Below, in pieces: positions 1 through 8,967 of a stretch of 64,000 bases of DNA (position 1 is its first letter; each line of letters starts with the position of its first letter). The DNA is from Acinetobacter sp. WCHA45 (GTDB taxonomy: Bacteria; Pseudomonadota; Gammaproteobacteria; Pseudomonadales; Moraxellaceae): contig NZ_CP028561.1 of NCBI RefSeq assembly GCF_002165255.2, positions 2,294,001 to 2,358,000 on the forward strand, given 5' to 3'. The notes beneath the pieces are model-generated. The model was not told where the DNA came from. It worked only from the letters and a program-made list of their open reading frames with translations, and made no database searches. The translations under genes were made by a program, and so were the position numbers.

Positions 1-6
1 GTTTCA

Positions 7-1722
7 ATGCCTCATGATGTTGATTTAATTATATTACTTGCCGTCGGTTTCGGTATAGCACTTATTTTTGGCTATATTGCCGCACGTTTACGTCTACCAC
101 CATTAATTGGTTATTTGGTAGCAGGTATTATTATAAGCCCTAACACCCCAGGTATCGTGGCAGATATACATCTCGCCAATCAACTTGCCGAACTCGGGGT
201 AATGTTCTTAATGTTTGGCGTAGGGATGCATTTTTCCCTCAATGATTTATTACTTGTTCGTCGTATCGCCCTGCCCGGTGCGATTTTACAAATCGCTGTA
301 GCAACACTCTTAGGTGCCGCTGTATCTATGTTTTGGGGCTGGAGTTTTGGTTCTGCACTGATTTTTGGTTTAAGTTTATCGTGTGCAAGTACCGTAGTAT
401 TACTCAAAGCACTGAGTGATCGTGGTTTACTCGATTCTGTCAATGGCAAAATTGCAGTGGGTTGGCTTTTGGTTGAAGATCTTGTTATGGTCTTGGTCTT
501 AGTTTTATTACCTGCAACAGCTGTTCTACTTGGTGGACACCCACTAGCTGGAACGGATACCTCTCAAAATATTTGGATCACCATCAGCCTAACATTACTG
601 AAAGTAACAGGTTTTATCGCCTTCATGCTGATTATTGGGAAGCGCTTAATCCCGAAAATTATGCAATTGGTTGCTCGTTTAGGTTCTCGTGAATTATTTA
701 CACTTACCGTCGTTGCTGCTGCCGTTTCGATTGCTTATGGTTCTTATGCGATCTTTGGTGTCTCAATGGCATTGGGTGCTTTCTTTGCGGGCATGGTCGT
801 AAAAGAGTCTGATTTCAGCCATAGAGCAGAAGAAGAGACGCTTTCATTGCGTGAAATCTTTGCGATCTTATTTTTTGTTTCAGTGGGAATGTTATTCGAT
901 CCAAAAATCTTGATTGAACAACCTTTACATATTTTAGCTGTCGTTGCCATTATCATGATTGGTAAGACTTTAGCAGCGATGGCTTTAGTTTTATTCTTCC
1001 GCTACCCAATTAATACAGCTCTCACTGTAGGTGCTAGTTTGGCACAAATTGGTGAGTTTTCATTCATTTTAGCAACATTGGGCTTGTCACTCGGTCTACT
1101 CACCCCAGATGCACAAAACTTGATTCTTGCTGGTGCGTTATTTTCAATAACTTTAAATTCATTTGTATTTTCAGCGATTGAACCCGCTCAACGTTGGATA
1201 CGAGAACGCTCACATTTAGCTCGCTTATTAGAACGCAGTGGCGACCCGCTTGCTATGCTTCCAGATGAAGTTGATCAAGCTTATTTACGTGATCAGGTGG
1301 TGATCATTGGCTATGGTGGCGTAGGACGCCGCATTAGTGAAAACCTGATGCAACAGAATATCAAGGTCGTGATTGCTGAAGAAAATCGTGAGATTGTTGA
1401 AAAACTGCGTGCCCAAGGAATGGCTGCCGTAAGCGGTGAAGCGACTGAACCTTATGTACTCATACAAGCCCATATTCAGCATGCACGCTTATTGGTTATT
1501 TCCCCTATGGATATTTTAGATATTCATCGTATTGTCGATATTGCAAAGCAATTGAATCCTGAGATTCAGGTCTTGATCTGTGCTGAGAGCAAGGAAGAGG
1601 CTGCTGTTATTCGCGATGAAAATATTGGTGAAGTTTTCTATGCGAAAGAAGAAATGGCGAAGAATATGAGCCATCATATCCTGAACCAAATTGAGCTTGC
1701 TCATCAAAGTACGTTACATTAA
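7..1722 (+). CDS. ybaL: YbaL-type Kef family cation:proton antiporter
   Basis: 571-residue inner-membrane protein of the monovalent cation:proton antiporter-2 (Kef) family. The first ~390 residues are a run of hydrophobic segments with the family pattern 'PPLIGYLVAG' near the start and 'LAELGVMFLMFGVGMHFS' around residue 60. From about residue 429 a TrkA-N nucleotide-binding domain begins with the Rossmann glycines of 'VVIIGYGGVGRRISEN'. Order, length and wording fit YbaL rather than KefB or KefC; this is family recognition. It presumably exchanges K+ for H+ under nucleotide control. Only six bases lie upstream in the window, so its promoter and ribosome site cannot be seen. A hairpin terminator follows at 1749. 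Confidence 0.88.
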   Translation: MPHDVDLIILLAVGFGIALIFGYIAARLRLPPLIGYLVAGIIISPNTPGIVADIHLANQLAELGVMFLMFGVGMHFSLNDLLLVRRIALPGAILQIAVATLLGAAVSMFWGWSFGSALIFGLSLSCASTVVLLKALSDRGLLDSVNGKIAVGWLLVEDLVMVLVLVLLPATAVLLGGHPLAGTDTSQNIWITISLTLLKVTGFIAFMLIIGKRLIPKIMQLVARLGSRELFTLTVVAAAVSIAYGSYAIFGVSMALGAFFAGMVVKESDFSHRAEEETLSLREIFAILFFVSVGMLFDPKILIEQPLHILAVVAIIMIGKTLAAMALVLFFRYPINTALTVGASLAQIGEFSFILATLGLSLGLLTPDAQNLILAGALFSITLNSFVFSAIEPAQRWIRERSHLARLLERSGDPLAMLPDEVDQAYLRDQVVIIGYGGVGRRISENLMQQNIKVVIAEENREIVEKLRAQGMAAVSGEATEPYVLIQAHIQHARLLVISPMDILDIHRIVDIAKQLNPEIQVLICAESKEEAAVIRDENIGEVFYAKEEMAKNMSHHILNQIELAHQSTLH

Positions 1723-1748
1723 CAATCTATTTTCAAATTAAAGCATCT

Positions 1749-1780
1749 AATACCAATTATTCAGATAGTTGGTATTTTTT
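1749..1780 (+). terminator. Rho-independent terminator after the antiporter
   Basis: AATACCAA (1749-1756) pairs with TTGGTATT (1769-1776) over a 12-base loop, and the stem runs into TTTTTT. It lies 27 bases after the antiporter stop. Confidence 0.7.
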
Positions 1781-1848
1781 ATCTTTTAAATTTCAGTCTT
1801 ATGATTTAAAGCTAACATCCAAATACTTAATAACATTTAACCCTCGTG

Positions 1849-2016
1849 TTAGCTCAATGCTTTTGAAAGCTGACGCAGTGTTTTGATTTGTTTGCCATAA
1901 CGGCGACAAAAACGACAAGCAAATAAATGTAATTGTAGATTGCTCTGCTCTATAAACTGAAGTGATCTATCCTGTTTCTCGGAAATTAATTGTGTTGCTT
2001 GTCGGCAAGTTAGCAT
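1849..2016 (-). CDS. Small zinc-finger anti-sigma-like protein
   Basis: A 55-residue protein starting MLTCRQATQLISEKQDRSLQ. Cys4, His30, Cys34 and Cys37 form the C...HxxxCxxC layout of zf-HC2 anti-sigma zinc fingers (HLFACRFC), followed by a short basic tail with no membrane segment. The ATG overlaps the stop of the sigma-factor remnant on the same strand in the sequence ATGCTAA, the usual coupled arrangement of ECF sigma and anti-sigma genes. Since the partner survives only as a fragment, this gene is probably an orphan and may no longer be expressed. The reading frame itself is intact. Function is inferred from family pattern and context. Confidence 0.6.
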   Translation of the reverse strand: MLTCRQATQLISEKQDRSLQFIEQSNLQLHLFACRFCRRYGKQIKTLRQLSKALS

Positions 2017-2135
2017 GCGCAATCACCCTTAAGTAACCATTTATTTTCTAGACATTCACGTAATCTAGTTCGGCTTCTATACACCAAGACATTAAAATTT
2101 GAGACAGTAATCTCAAAACACGAACTTAAACCCAA
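2010..2135 (-). pseudogene. Remnant of an ECF sigma factor (C-terminal end)
   Basis: A 41-codon open stretch ends in the typical region-4 tail of RpoE-like sigma factors: 'NVLVYRSRTRLRECLENKWL' with the recognition-helix segment just before it. In frame it is preceded by a stop at 2136-2138, and no further sigma-factor sequence is visible upstream. The residues before the helix (GLSSCFEITVSN) look compressed compared with the family, suggesting an internal deletion. The stop overlaps the start of the zinc-finger gene at 2010-2016. I read it as a decayed sigma gene of a formerly coupled pair. Confidence 0.6.
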
Positions 2136-2578
2136 TTAACTCTTATTAAATAGATGAAAATAGAGACTACGCTCACTGTAGACACAATGAACAGAATTAA
2201 AGTCATTCCAATGAGTTAACACCTGAACAATGCTAAATAGCGTTTAAAGAAAACCCCCAACGAGTGTGCAGCATCAATACCGTCCGAAATGTATAGATTA
2301 AATATTTGTGGTAGTATTGCGCGCAATTGGAAATCTCTTAATCAAGCTAGAAGAGTTTCGTTCTTTGATGCTCACGCTCAATGTATCCAAATATTTAGTC
2401 ATAGCATCTGTTCGATCAGATCAATGGGTTGAGCTTTGCCTAAAAATGTTTGGACATACATCAGTGATGAATTCTTACTTTAAGTTTATTTCCCACTATT
2501 TATCATAAATAGTCTACTTTCTAATCCGCTCAATCATTTTATTAGGTTGTTTAACACTGAATAAAGGCATGATTTTTT
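2136..2578. other. Intergenic region without a recognisable gene
   Basis: No reading frame here resembles a protein. The + strand open frame at 2308-2508 has no ribosome site and unusual composition. On the - strand, 2150-2290 gives a short hydrophobic stretch broken by stops, possibly debris of a membrane protein. dusA begins at 2579 without a strong Shine-Dalgarno sequence. Confidence 0.4.
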
Positions 2579-3583
2579 ATGAATATTGAAAAAACTCAGA
2601 CACCACGAATCAGTGTTGCACCCATGATGGATTGGACCACAAAAGACTATCGTTTCTTTGCTCGCTTATTTAATCCCAATGTCGTGCTGTATACCGAGAT
2701 GGTCACTACAGGCGCGATTATTTACGGTGGTGCAAATCGGCATCTCGATTTCAATCAGCAAGAGCATCCGATTGTGCTACAACTCGGCGGCTCAAATCCA
2801 CAAGAACTTGCTACCTGCACCAAAATGGCCGAAGACTGGGGTTATAACGAAGTTAATCTCAATGTCGGCTGTCCAAGTGATCGCGTGCAAAACAATAAAA
2901 TTGGGGCTTGCTTAATGGCTGAACCCAATTTAGTTGCAGAATGTATTCATAGTATGCAAAAAGCAGTATCGATTCCTGTAACTGTAAAGCATCGTATCGG
3001 GATTGATGACATGCAATCTTACGAAGAAATGCTGCATTTTGTTGATACGGTGGCATCAACAGGCTGCACACATTTTATTGTACATGCACGTATTGCGATC
3101 TTGCAGGGCTTATCGCCGAAAGAGAATCGCGAAGTTCCACCATTACGCTATGAAGATGTCTATCGTTTAAAGCAAGAACGCCCACATCTAAAGATTGAGA
3201 TTAATGGCGGTATCAAGACCTTTGAAGAAACACAACAACATTTACAGCATGTTGATGGCGTCATGATTGGTCGTGAGGCATATCATAATCCATACTTATT
3301 GGCGGAGATGGGTGAACTTTGGAATTTGGAAGCACCTAATCGTTTTGAGATCATGCAGCACATGATGCCTTATATTCATCAACGCGTTGCTGAAGGTGCT
3401 CCACTTTCGATTATCACTCGCCATATTCTAGGTTTATTTCAAAATCTACCTGGCGCACGTAAATGGCGTCAGGCCCTCAGTGGTGGAAATGCCAAAACGA
3501 TTGCTGATATTGAAAATGCAATCATCAATATCCAAACAGCGATGCAACGTACTGAAGATTACGTTCGAGAACATCAAAGTTAA
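2579..3583 (+). CDS. dusA: tRNA-dihydrouridine(20/20a) synthase DusA
   Basis: 334 residues, the normal size for DusA, a flavoprotein that reduces U20/U20a in the D-loop of tRNA using NADPH. The N-terminus 'RISVAPMMDWTTKDYRFFAR' is the FMN-binding strand of the family. The motif 'NVGCPSDRVQ' carries the catalytic Cys98. 'KHRIGID' and the 'VHAR' segment complete the TIM barrel, and the helical tRNA-binding domain follows from about residue 245. 5' ends of dusA genes are known integration sites for genomic islands, but I see no integrase or repeat here and the gene is whole. It converges on the acetyltransferase gene at 3593. Confidence 0.95.
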   Translation: MNIEKTQTPRISVAPMMDWTTKDYRFFARLFNPNVVLYTEMVTTGAIIYGGANRHLDFNQQEHPIVLQLGGSNPQELATCTKMAEDWGYNEVNLNVGCPSDRVQNNKIGACLMAEPNLVAECIHSMQKAVSIPVTVKHRIGIDDMQSYEEMLHFVDTVASTGCTHFIVHARIAILQGLSPKENREVPPLRYEDVYRLKQERPHLKIEINGGIKTFEETQQHLQHVDGVMIGREAYHNPYLLAEMGELWNLEAPNRFEIMQHMMPYIHQRVAEGAPLSIITRHILGLFQNLPGARKWRQALSGGNAKTIADIENAIINIQTAMQRTEDYVREHQS

Positions 3584-3593
3584 TTTGATGTTC
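3569..3593. terminator. Hairpin between convergent dusA and GNAT genes
   Basis: GAACATCAAA (3569-3578) pairs perfectly with TTTGATGTTC (3584-3593) around a loop that contains the dusA stop codon. There is no long T run, so it may work as a weak bidirectional terminator. Confidence 0.5.
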
Positions 3594-4024
3594 TAAGCAT
3601 AACTTTTGCACATCGGAATATAGCGTAATCCGCCATTTTCAATCACTGTTGACGTTACTATAAATCCAAAATTTTCATAAACGGACTGCGCATAACAACT
3701 AGAATTCACAGTAATTTTTGAATGTTGCTGAGAAAGTTTATCTTCTAAAAACATCCAAAGCTGACGACCTATTCCTTGCTGTTGTGAATCCTGCTTAACA
3801 AAAAAATGAATCAAATGAGAAGGTTGTTTATAAGCAATCACACCAATAATGGATAAATCTTTCTCCAAAACAAAATATTCAATACTTTGCATTTCAAGTA
3901 ATTTCTCAATCATATCCTGACTAAATTTTGCTTCACCCTCTGCATTCAGTGCAAAATCTTTTATATATGGCTGAATTAATTCTACTATTTGCTTGATATC
4001 TGTTACTTTTGCTGGACGTATCAC
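3593..4024 (-). CDS. GNAT family N-acetyltransferase
   Basis: 143 residues, a single GNAT domain. It opens with 'MIRPAKVTDIKQIVELI', typical of the first strand and helix. The acetyl-CoA loop is 'VKQDSQQQGIGRQLWMFLED' (Q-x-x-G-I/G pattern), followed by 'ITVNSSCYAQSVYENFGF', the usual C-terminal strand-helix with a Tyr near the active site. The order resembles small PanM/RimI-like acetyltransferases, but the substrate cannot be told from sequence. It stands alone on the - strand, tail to tail with dusA. Confidence 0.85.
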   Translation of the reverse strand: MIRPAKVTDIKQIVELIQPYIKDFALNAEGEAKFSQDMIEKLLEMQSIEYFVLEKDLSIIGVIAYKQPSHLIHFFVKQDSQQQGIGRQLWMFLEDKLSQQHSKITVNSSCYAQSVYENFGFIVTSTVIENGGLRYIPMCKSYA

Positions 4025-4359
4025 TTGTTATTCTTTCCATTTTTCACTTTAATAAACAATAGTTTATTATTTTATAGATCACAAAGCTTTGTTTCTTTGA
4101 ATCAGCGCTTGCGTATATTTTTCAACCAAAAAAGAAATATAATCTTACAAATCATTTTATCCAAACTAATTAACAACTAAATTCATGATAATAAAAAGAT
4201 TCTTTATGTGATTTTTACGCTAAGTTCCTCACAACACCCTCAAAAAGTTACGTTATTACATTGCAAATAAGTTTTTTTAAGATTTATCGCTTAATATCTG
4301 CGAGCCACGGAATTTGGCGACCGCTTCAAAGTTGTTTTAGGATTGGTTGAGATTGAACT
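4025..4359. other. AT-rich intergenic region
   Basis: About 335 bases between two divergently read genes. I see no coding frame and no tRNA. It should hold the promoters of the acetyltransferase (left) and the cysteine-peptidase-like gene (right). Confidence 0.4.
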
Positions 4360-4842
4360 ATGATTTATGATGCACCCTCATTAGATTCGATGATGCATGC
4401 ACAGACTCAAAATGCAGTCATTATGCTCAGAGAAACTCCCGCAGATATTACACCGCCATACGCATTATCCAAGAATTCGCAGCAAATTAACTTACAGAAG
4501 TTTTCAGATAAACTTTCTCGTGTTTCCTCATTTCATAGTTCAGCAAAGTGTGCCAAATCAATTCGTATCGCATTACAAACAGCGGGCGCAAAAATTGCAC
4601 AACATCCTATAGCCGCCTCAGATTGGGGTGGAACGCTACAAAAGATTGGCTATAAGCAAATTGACCCTGCTTTTGATAACCCAATGCCAGGTGATATTTA
4701 TATTATTCATCGTACCAAAAAACATGTGTATGGTCATATTGCTGGTTTTACAGGCTCACAATGGGTTTCTGATTTTAAGCAAACTAGCTATGACGTTTAT
4801 AAAGACAAAAACGTCACTTATACTTATTACCGTCTTGGTTAA
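4360..4842 (+). CDS. Putative NlpC/P60- or CHAP-like cysteine peptidase
   Basis: 160 residues. After a ~40-residue N-terminal extension, the segment 'HSSAKCAKSIRIALQTAG' places a Cys at the start of a helix, as the nucleophile of NlpC/P60 and CHAP enzymes does. Later 'GDIYIIH' and 'VYGHIAGFTGSQWVSDFKQ' give the strand bearing the catalytic His and the following polar residue. These enzymes cleave peptidoglycan stem peptides. No signal peptide is visible, so either export is non-classical or the target is not the cell's own wall. The fold is inferred from the motif order; I cannot name the family with certainty. A terminator follows at 4857. Confidence 0.6.
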   Translation: MIYDAPSLDSMMHAQTQNAVIMLRETPADITPPYALSKNSQQINLQKFSDKLSRVSSFHSSAKCAKSIRIALQTAGAKIAQHPIAASDWGGTLQKIGYKQIDPAFDNPMPGDIYIIHRTKKHVYGHIAGFTGSQWVSDFKQTSYDVYKDKNVTYTYYRLG

Positions 4843-4856
4843 TAAAACACTGAATC

Positions 4857-4890
4857 AAAGCCTAAACGAAGATTATGTTTTAGGCTTTTT
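4857..4890. terminator. Bidirectional terminator
   Basis: AAAGCCTAAAC and GTTTTAGGCTTTTT form a stem with one bulge over a nine-base loop. It serves the + strand gene ending at 4842 and overlaps the last codons of tcdA arriving from the right. Confidence 0.7.
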
Positions 4891-5649
4891 AGCATCTAAT
4901 TTTTTCAGCACTTCAGCCACCGCCACCATCGCAAAGCTTGACGTCACCACCACCGCAGAACCATAGCCGCCACAACGTAAACCTGCGCTTGGACATACAT
5001 CTGCACTGGAAAATGGATTATCAATCGAATACACGCAAGTGATTCCGAATTTCTCTTTTGGTTTTTTACAAATCCCTTTTGAACGCAGCTGAGTACGTAA
5101 CTTTGCCAACATTGGGTCTTGTTCGGTCTTGGACAAATCTGCCACGCGAATCTTCAGTGGGTCGAGTTTGCCACCCGCTCCTCCCGAAACAATCAACGGG
5201 ATTTTGTTAAAGCGGCAATGCAGCATCAAGGCAAGTTTGGCTTTGACATCATCGATGCAATCCAAAACAATGCTTGGTACTGGGTTTAGAATCTCTTTGA
5301 CATTATCAGGCATCAGATAATCATCAATCACGTTTACTTTCATGCGTGGATTGATCTGGCGACAACGCTCCGCCATCACTTCAATTTTTTCTTGTCCGAG
5401 TGTTGAGCTCATCGCTGGCAATTGACGGTTAATATTGGATGCTGCTACCACATCCATATCGACCAAAGTCAATTCACCAATCCCTGTACGTGCCAGTGCC
5501 TCAACCGCCCAACTGCCAACACCACCAATCCCAATCACCATGACATGACTGTGTTCATAATGCGAAAATGCACGATCTCCATAAATTTTGGCGACACCAG
5601 CAAAACGGCGGTCATATTCGTCATTTGGAATTAATAAGTCGGTCATCAT
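4873..5649 (-). CDS. tcdA: tRNA threonylcarbamoyladenosine dehydratase TcdA
   Basis: E1/ThiF-family ATP-dependent dehydratase that converts t6A37 of tRNA to the cyclic form ct6A. The nucleotide-binding loop 'VMVIGIGGVGSWAVEALART' sits near residue 40, followed by 'LVDMDVVAASNINRQ', the E1-type segment that holds the adenylate. The C-terminal 'YSIDNPFSSADVCPSAG' and 'CGGYGSAVVVTSSFAMVA' are typical of TcdA (CsdL). The open frame extends to a TTG at 5658, but the tandem ATGs at 5649 and 5646 are better starts; I chose 5649, giving 258 residues. No strong ribosome site is visible. Confidence 0.92.
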   Translation of the reverse strand: MMTDLLIPNDEYDRRFAGVAKIYGDRAFSHYEHSHVMVIGIGGVGSWAVEALARTGIGELTLVDMDVVAASNINRQLPAMSSTLGQEKIEVMAERCRQINPRMKVNVIDDYLMPDNVKEILNPVPSIVLDCIDDVKAKLALMLHCRFNKIPLIVSGGAGGKLDPLKIRVADLSKTEQDPMLAKLRTQLRSKGICKKPKEKFGITCVYSIDNPFSSADVCPSAGLRCGGYGSAVVVTSSFAMVAVAEVLKKLDAKKPKT

Positions 5650-5793
5650 TACAAGCAACAGGGAGTATTTTCACAATATTATAGCAAGAGTTTATTTGAG
5701 TGTAATGAAAGAATATTTTTTCAACTTCATTCATTGTAAGATATAAAACAACATGTTATACACTATAAAAACAAGAGCTTACTAGATATAGAC

Positions 5794-5949
5794 ATGATGT
5801 CATTACAACAAGATTTTTTAAGATTTACTGACTGGAAAAATGAGTTCTCTGGTGAGGAGTTTGATCAATTTCTTGCCGAATTTGATATACATCATCCTGA
5901 ATTTTTAGAATGGATTGAACAACATCAAGCGGCTTTGTTGTATAAATAA
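5794..5949 (+). CDS. Small hypothetical acidic protein
   Basis: A 51-residue frame starting MMSLQQDFLRFTDWKNEFSG and rich in Phe, Asp, Glu and Trp, with the ending 'EFLEWIEQHQAALLYK'. The second ATG (5797) is equally possible. It precedes the 101-residue hypothetical gene by 22 bases on the same strand, so the two may be co-transcribed. I recognise no family, and nothing hydrophobic suggests export. Confidence 0.4.
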   Translation: MMSLQQDFLRFTDWKNEFSGEEFDQFLAEFDIHHPEFLEWIEQHQAALLYK

Positions 5950-5971
5950 ATTTCATCCCCATACATGTTAG

Positions 5972-6277
5972 ATGAATACAGAATCAAAAAGCCGATACAA
6001 AACAACGAGCTGGTCTGAGTACAATCAGGCTTTAAATTATTTAGCACAAAATGATTTTTCTCAAAAAACCATTGATATCCGAAATTTATTTATTAGTTTA
6101 GCATTAAATATGGTGGGCGATTATTGTGTTGCACATAATCTAAAAAAGAGATTTCCACTATGGCAAAATACTCGCTATCTAAATGAAAATTTCAATTTAA
6201 AACAACGAGTCGACCTATTAGATACTATTTTCAATGCCGATGATTTAGCCATTCACCTTAAATACCCTTATGATTAA
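5972..6277 (+). CDS. Hypothetical protein
   Basis: 101 residues, mainly helical and polar, beginning MNTESKSRYKTTSWSEYNQA. No signal peptide, membrane segment or catalytic motif is visible. Its last 20 bases overlap the 3' end of the TatD-family gene on the opposite strand. It may be a partner of the small gene at 5794. I do not recognise it. Confidence 0.5.
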   Translation: MNTESKSRYKTTSWSEYNQALNYLAQNDFSQKTIDIRNLFISLALNMVGDYCVAHNLKKRFPLWQNTRYLNENFNLKQRVDLLDTIFNADDLAIHLKYPYD

Positions 6278-7088
6278 CGGACAGATTTAAAGCATGTAAA
6301 CTATTCTCCCATAGCCTTTGAGCTAATTTTTCAGATTCCATATTGAGAACTTGGCTTAACCCCTCTAATACATAAGGTAAATTCACAGGCGTATTACGGG
6401 TGCGATGCTCGGTCGAAGTTTGGCAACACAACGGGGTCATATCTGGACAATCTGTTTCAATCACCAAATTTTCACTGCCAATCGCCTGCACTACTTGATG
6501 CAGCCTTTTGGCATTTGGATTGGTGATTTGTCCTGTCACCCCAATTTTAAAGCCCAGTTTAACCAATGCCTTGGCTTCTTCGACTCCACCACTAAACGCA
6601 TGGGCAATACCACCCAATTTGAATTTCTGCGCCTTTAAAATAGCAAGGGTTTCGGCATGGGCCTTACGAATATGCAGCAACACAGGTTTTTGATAATGCG
6701 TTGCCAGTTCAAGTTGGGCATTAAAATAATGCTGCTGTTTGGCAAAAAGCTCAGGCTGTTTATGTTGTTTTAAAAAAGTATCTAAACCAATTTCACCTAC
6801 AGCCACACAGTCATGCTGTTCTAAGACTTGCTCAAGCAGCTGTAAATGTTCTGGCTGATGTTGTTCGATATAAAAAGGATGCAAGCCTGGGGCAAGATAA
6901 GAGCTTGGCACATTTTCCCAATATTGTAATTGTTGATGAGTTTGAATCAGATCATCGAATCGGGATTCAACAAAACCAATTAACACCAAAGCATCGACCG
7001 CAACCTGTTTTGCTTGTTCAGCCAGATGTTGCCGATCAAGATCAAAATCGGCAACATCAAAATGGGTATGGGTATCGAACAGTTGCAT
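6258..7088 (-). CDS. TatD family metal-dependent hydrolase (YjjV-like)
   Basis: 276 residues of the TatD deoxyribonuclease family, a metal-dependent TIM barrel. Metal ligands are visible in order: HxH in 'LFDTHTHFDVADFD' at the N-terminus, Glu in 'AVGEIGLDTF', His in 'PVLLHIRKAHAE', His in 'GIAHAFSGG' and Asp in 'VIETDCPDMTPL'. The wording is closer to the YjjV branch than to TatD itself. The start ATG overlaps the stop of the lipoprotein gene upstream by one base (TAATG), so translation is likely coupled. Confidence 0.88.
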   Translation of the reverse strand: MQLFDTHTHFDVADFDLDRQHLAEQAKQVAVDALVLIGFVESRFDDLIQTHQQLQYWENVPSSYLAPGLHPFYIEQHQPEHLQLLEQVLEQHDCVAVGEIGLDTFLKQHKQPELFAKQQHYFNAQLELATHYQKPVLLHIRKAHAETLAILKAQKFKLGGIAHAFSGGVEEAKALVKLGFKIGVTGQITNPNAKRLHQVVQAIGSENLVIETDCPDMTPLCCQTSTEHRTRNTPVNLPYVLEGLSQVLNMESEKLAQRLWENSLHALNLSVNHKGI

Positions 7089-8002
7089 TAACTTTGACTT
7101 GGCGTACTTGCAGCAGGCGTAGATGCTGCGGGCGTATCTATTTTTGGTAGATATTCAGGTTTTAAAACACCCTGCAATTCAGTAAATGGAATCACTAACC
7201 GCGGCAAACCGACGACATAAGGACCAATTTCATATTCAGCATATTGCAGAATTAAGCCCTGCTCACCCAACAGGAAGTTGTCAGTGACCTTAAACGGCCA
7301 AGCCTGCTCATATTCCTCAGGGTTATTGGCAAGTTTGGTGTCTACAATCCAGACCTTGAATGCATCATGCGCCAGCTTGTCCAAAGTTGCTTTTTGCTTC
7401 GGTAATAATAGGTCACGCAATTGAATCTGTTTTTGGTTCGCTAAATCAAAGTTATAGTAACGTTGAGAGGTTGAACCATGTGCTCCACCCAAATAACTGC
7501 TGCTATTTAAGACTACAGTTGCTAGCTTGCCTTTCGATTGTAAAATTTTAGGCTTAATCATCAAACTGATCTGATGACTACTACTGAGCGCTTTTAACTC
7601 TTCATCAATCTTCACAAACGCATTAGCATAGGCTTGTGCCTGAGCATCTAAACCTATTTTTTGCTCAGTCGTTTTTGCTGTAGATGCTGCTGAAGCATCA
7701 GCATCAACGACATCGAGCATTTTACTCAGTTGATCGAGAATCTGTTGATCCAGTAACTGGTCAATGAACGGGAAATTACTTTGTAATCGTTCAACGGTAA
7801 AATCTGGACAGGTATTGCCTTTACATTCAGGTAAATTTACCTGCAATTTCACGGTTTCACCACGCAGAATTGGCTCAGCAGTTTGCTGTACCACTGGCGG
7901 ATCTGTCGGTTTATCCTGTGATTCTTTCGGCTCTGATTTCGGCTGGCAAGCAGCAAGCAAAATGGCACCTGCAAGAATGCTATATTTATAAAATGCTTTC
8001 AT
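7088..8002 (-). CDS. RsiV-like (DUF3298) lipoprotein
   Basis: 304 residues with a lipoprotein signal peptide: 'MKAFYKYSILAGAILLAACQ' places the lipidated Cys at residue 19. A Pro/Glu-rich linker follows, then a domain with 'SSSYLGGAHGSTSQRYYNFD', the characteristic stretch of RsiV/DUF3298 proteins (the lysozyme-binding fold of RsiV). The C-terminus is Ala/Ser/Pro-rich. It is exported and probably outer-membrane anchored; its ligand is unknown. It is followed in an overlapping way by the TatD-like gene, and a shorter paralogue lies just upstream at 8111. Confidence 0.8.
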   Translation of the reverse strand: MKAFYKYSILAGAILLAACQPKSEPKESQDKPTDPPVVQQTAEPILRGETVKLQVNLPECKGNTCPDFTVERLQSNFPFIDQLLDQQILDQLSKMLDVVDADASAASTAKTTEQKIGLDAQAQAYANAFVKIDEELKALSSSHQISLMIKPKILQSKGKLATVVLNSSSYLGGAHGSTSQRYYNFDLANQKQIQLRDLLLPKQKATLDKLAHDAFKVWIVDTKLANNPEEYEQAWPFKVTDNFLLGEQGLILQYAEYEIGPYVVGLPRLVIPFTELQGVLKPEYLPKIDTPAASTPAASTPSQS

Positions 8003-8110
8003 TTAAAACCTATCAGTATTGTTATTACACAAGATTTTTAAATGCTATCGAAGTTAAAGCAAAACCGCTATAAGCGCATGCAATTTCTATACGAAACTCA
8101 AGCAAGTAGA

Positions 8111-8938
8111 TTAAAACATTTGCTGATAAATTTCAGGTTGTAGCATCTGTTTGCTTTGTTCAGTGCTTAAATAAATATCCAACTGCGGTGCATCTTTACT
8201 TATTTCATTGGCACGATAATGCAAGCCAATTCCTTCCCCATCGAAGAACCAATCTGCCTGCCCCCAATACAGTTTTTTAGGAACTTGTTTCTTCACTTCT
8301 GTACTTTGTTTTTCAATCCATTGTTGATAATGTGCTTGAATAATATTATTTAATTCATTTTGCTGATTTTTCTGTATCACATCGAGTACGGTTAGATTTT
8401 TTTGTAACTTACGATCAGCAACGAAAAAGTAAAATCTGTCTTTAACCGCAATATCTTCTTGCTGTGTATCAACGCCAATTTGCAACAACACATACTGATT
8501 ACGCTGTGAAGCAATACGTGTCGTTAAGCGCAGCTCATACGCTTTATTTTTAGAATACTTATCTTGCCATTCATCTGACTTTTTCACATAAGCATTCACG
8601 GCTTGCTGTAAGGTTAAATTCTTGTTTTGCTCAATTTGTTGTTGAATCACATTGGCCTGATTTTTTGCAATCCATGCATTCAGCCATTGATCCTGAGTTT
8701 TAATGGTTTGAATATCGACATCAATACAGTTCTTCTTTTCACAGAACGGTAAGGCATAATCCGCTTCGGCTTCTTGCATATTGAGGTATGGTAGGACTTC
8801 AGCTTTTTCAGTATGCGTTGATATTTGATTTTTGTTTTGAGCTGTATCCGTCTCATTTTTTTTAGGATGATCGCATGCCGTTAAAGCCATCATTCCAATC
8901 ATTATACTGACAGCAAAAAGTGGTTTTAAAGTATTCAT
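8111..8938 (-). CDS. Lipoprotein related to the neighbouring RsiV-like protein
   Basis: Begins MNTLKPLFAVSIMIGMMALT with the lipobox Cys at residue 22. I chose the ATG at 8938 because GGAGG lies six bases upstream; the frame could extend nine codons further. The body follows the same plan as the 7088-8002 protein: Cys-containing 'LPFCEKKNCIDVDIQTI', a Gln-rich helical part, and a C-terminal 'YWGQADWFFDGEGIGLHYRANEI' resembling the C-terminal part of DUF3298. It lacks the 'GGAH' stretch, so it is a diverged paralogue. The tandem suggests an old duplication. Confidence 0.7.
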   Translation of the reverse strand: MNTLKPLFAVSIMIGMMALTACDHPKKNETDTAQNKNQISTHTEKAEVLPYLNMQEAEADYALPFCEKKNCIDVDIQTIKTQDQWLNAWIAKNQANVIQQQIEQNKNLTLQQAVNAYVKKSDEWQDKYSKNKAYELRLTTRIASQRNQYVLLQIGVDTQQEDIAVKDRFYFFVADRKLQKNLTVLDVIQKNQQNELNNIIQAHYQQWIEKQSTEVKKQVPKKLYWGQADWFFDGEGIGLHYRANEISKDAPQLDIYLSTEQSKQMLQPEIYQQMF

Positions 8939-8967
8939 CTCATCCTCCTTTTTTAGATCGTTCAATT

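Noticed and set aside
2308..2508. 66-codon + strand frame before dusA
   Set aside because: Starts within unstructured intergenic sequence with no ribosome site and resembles no family.
2579..2700. dusA as a second integration site
   Set aside because: dusA 5' ends often hold islands, but no repeat or integrase lies nearby and the gene is whole.
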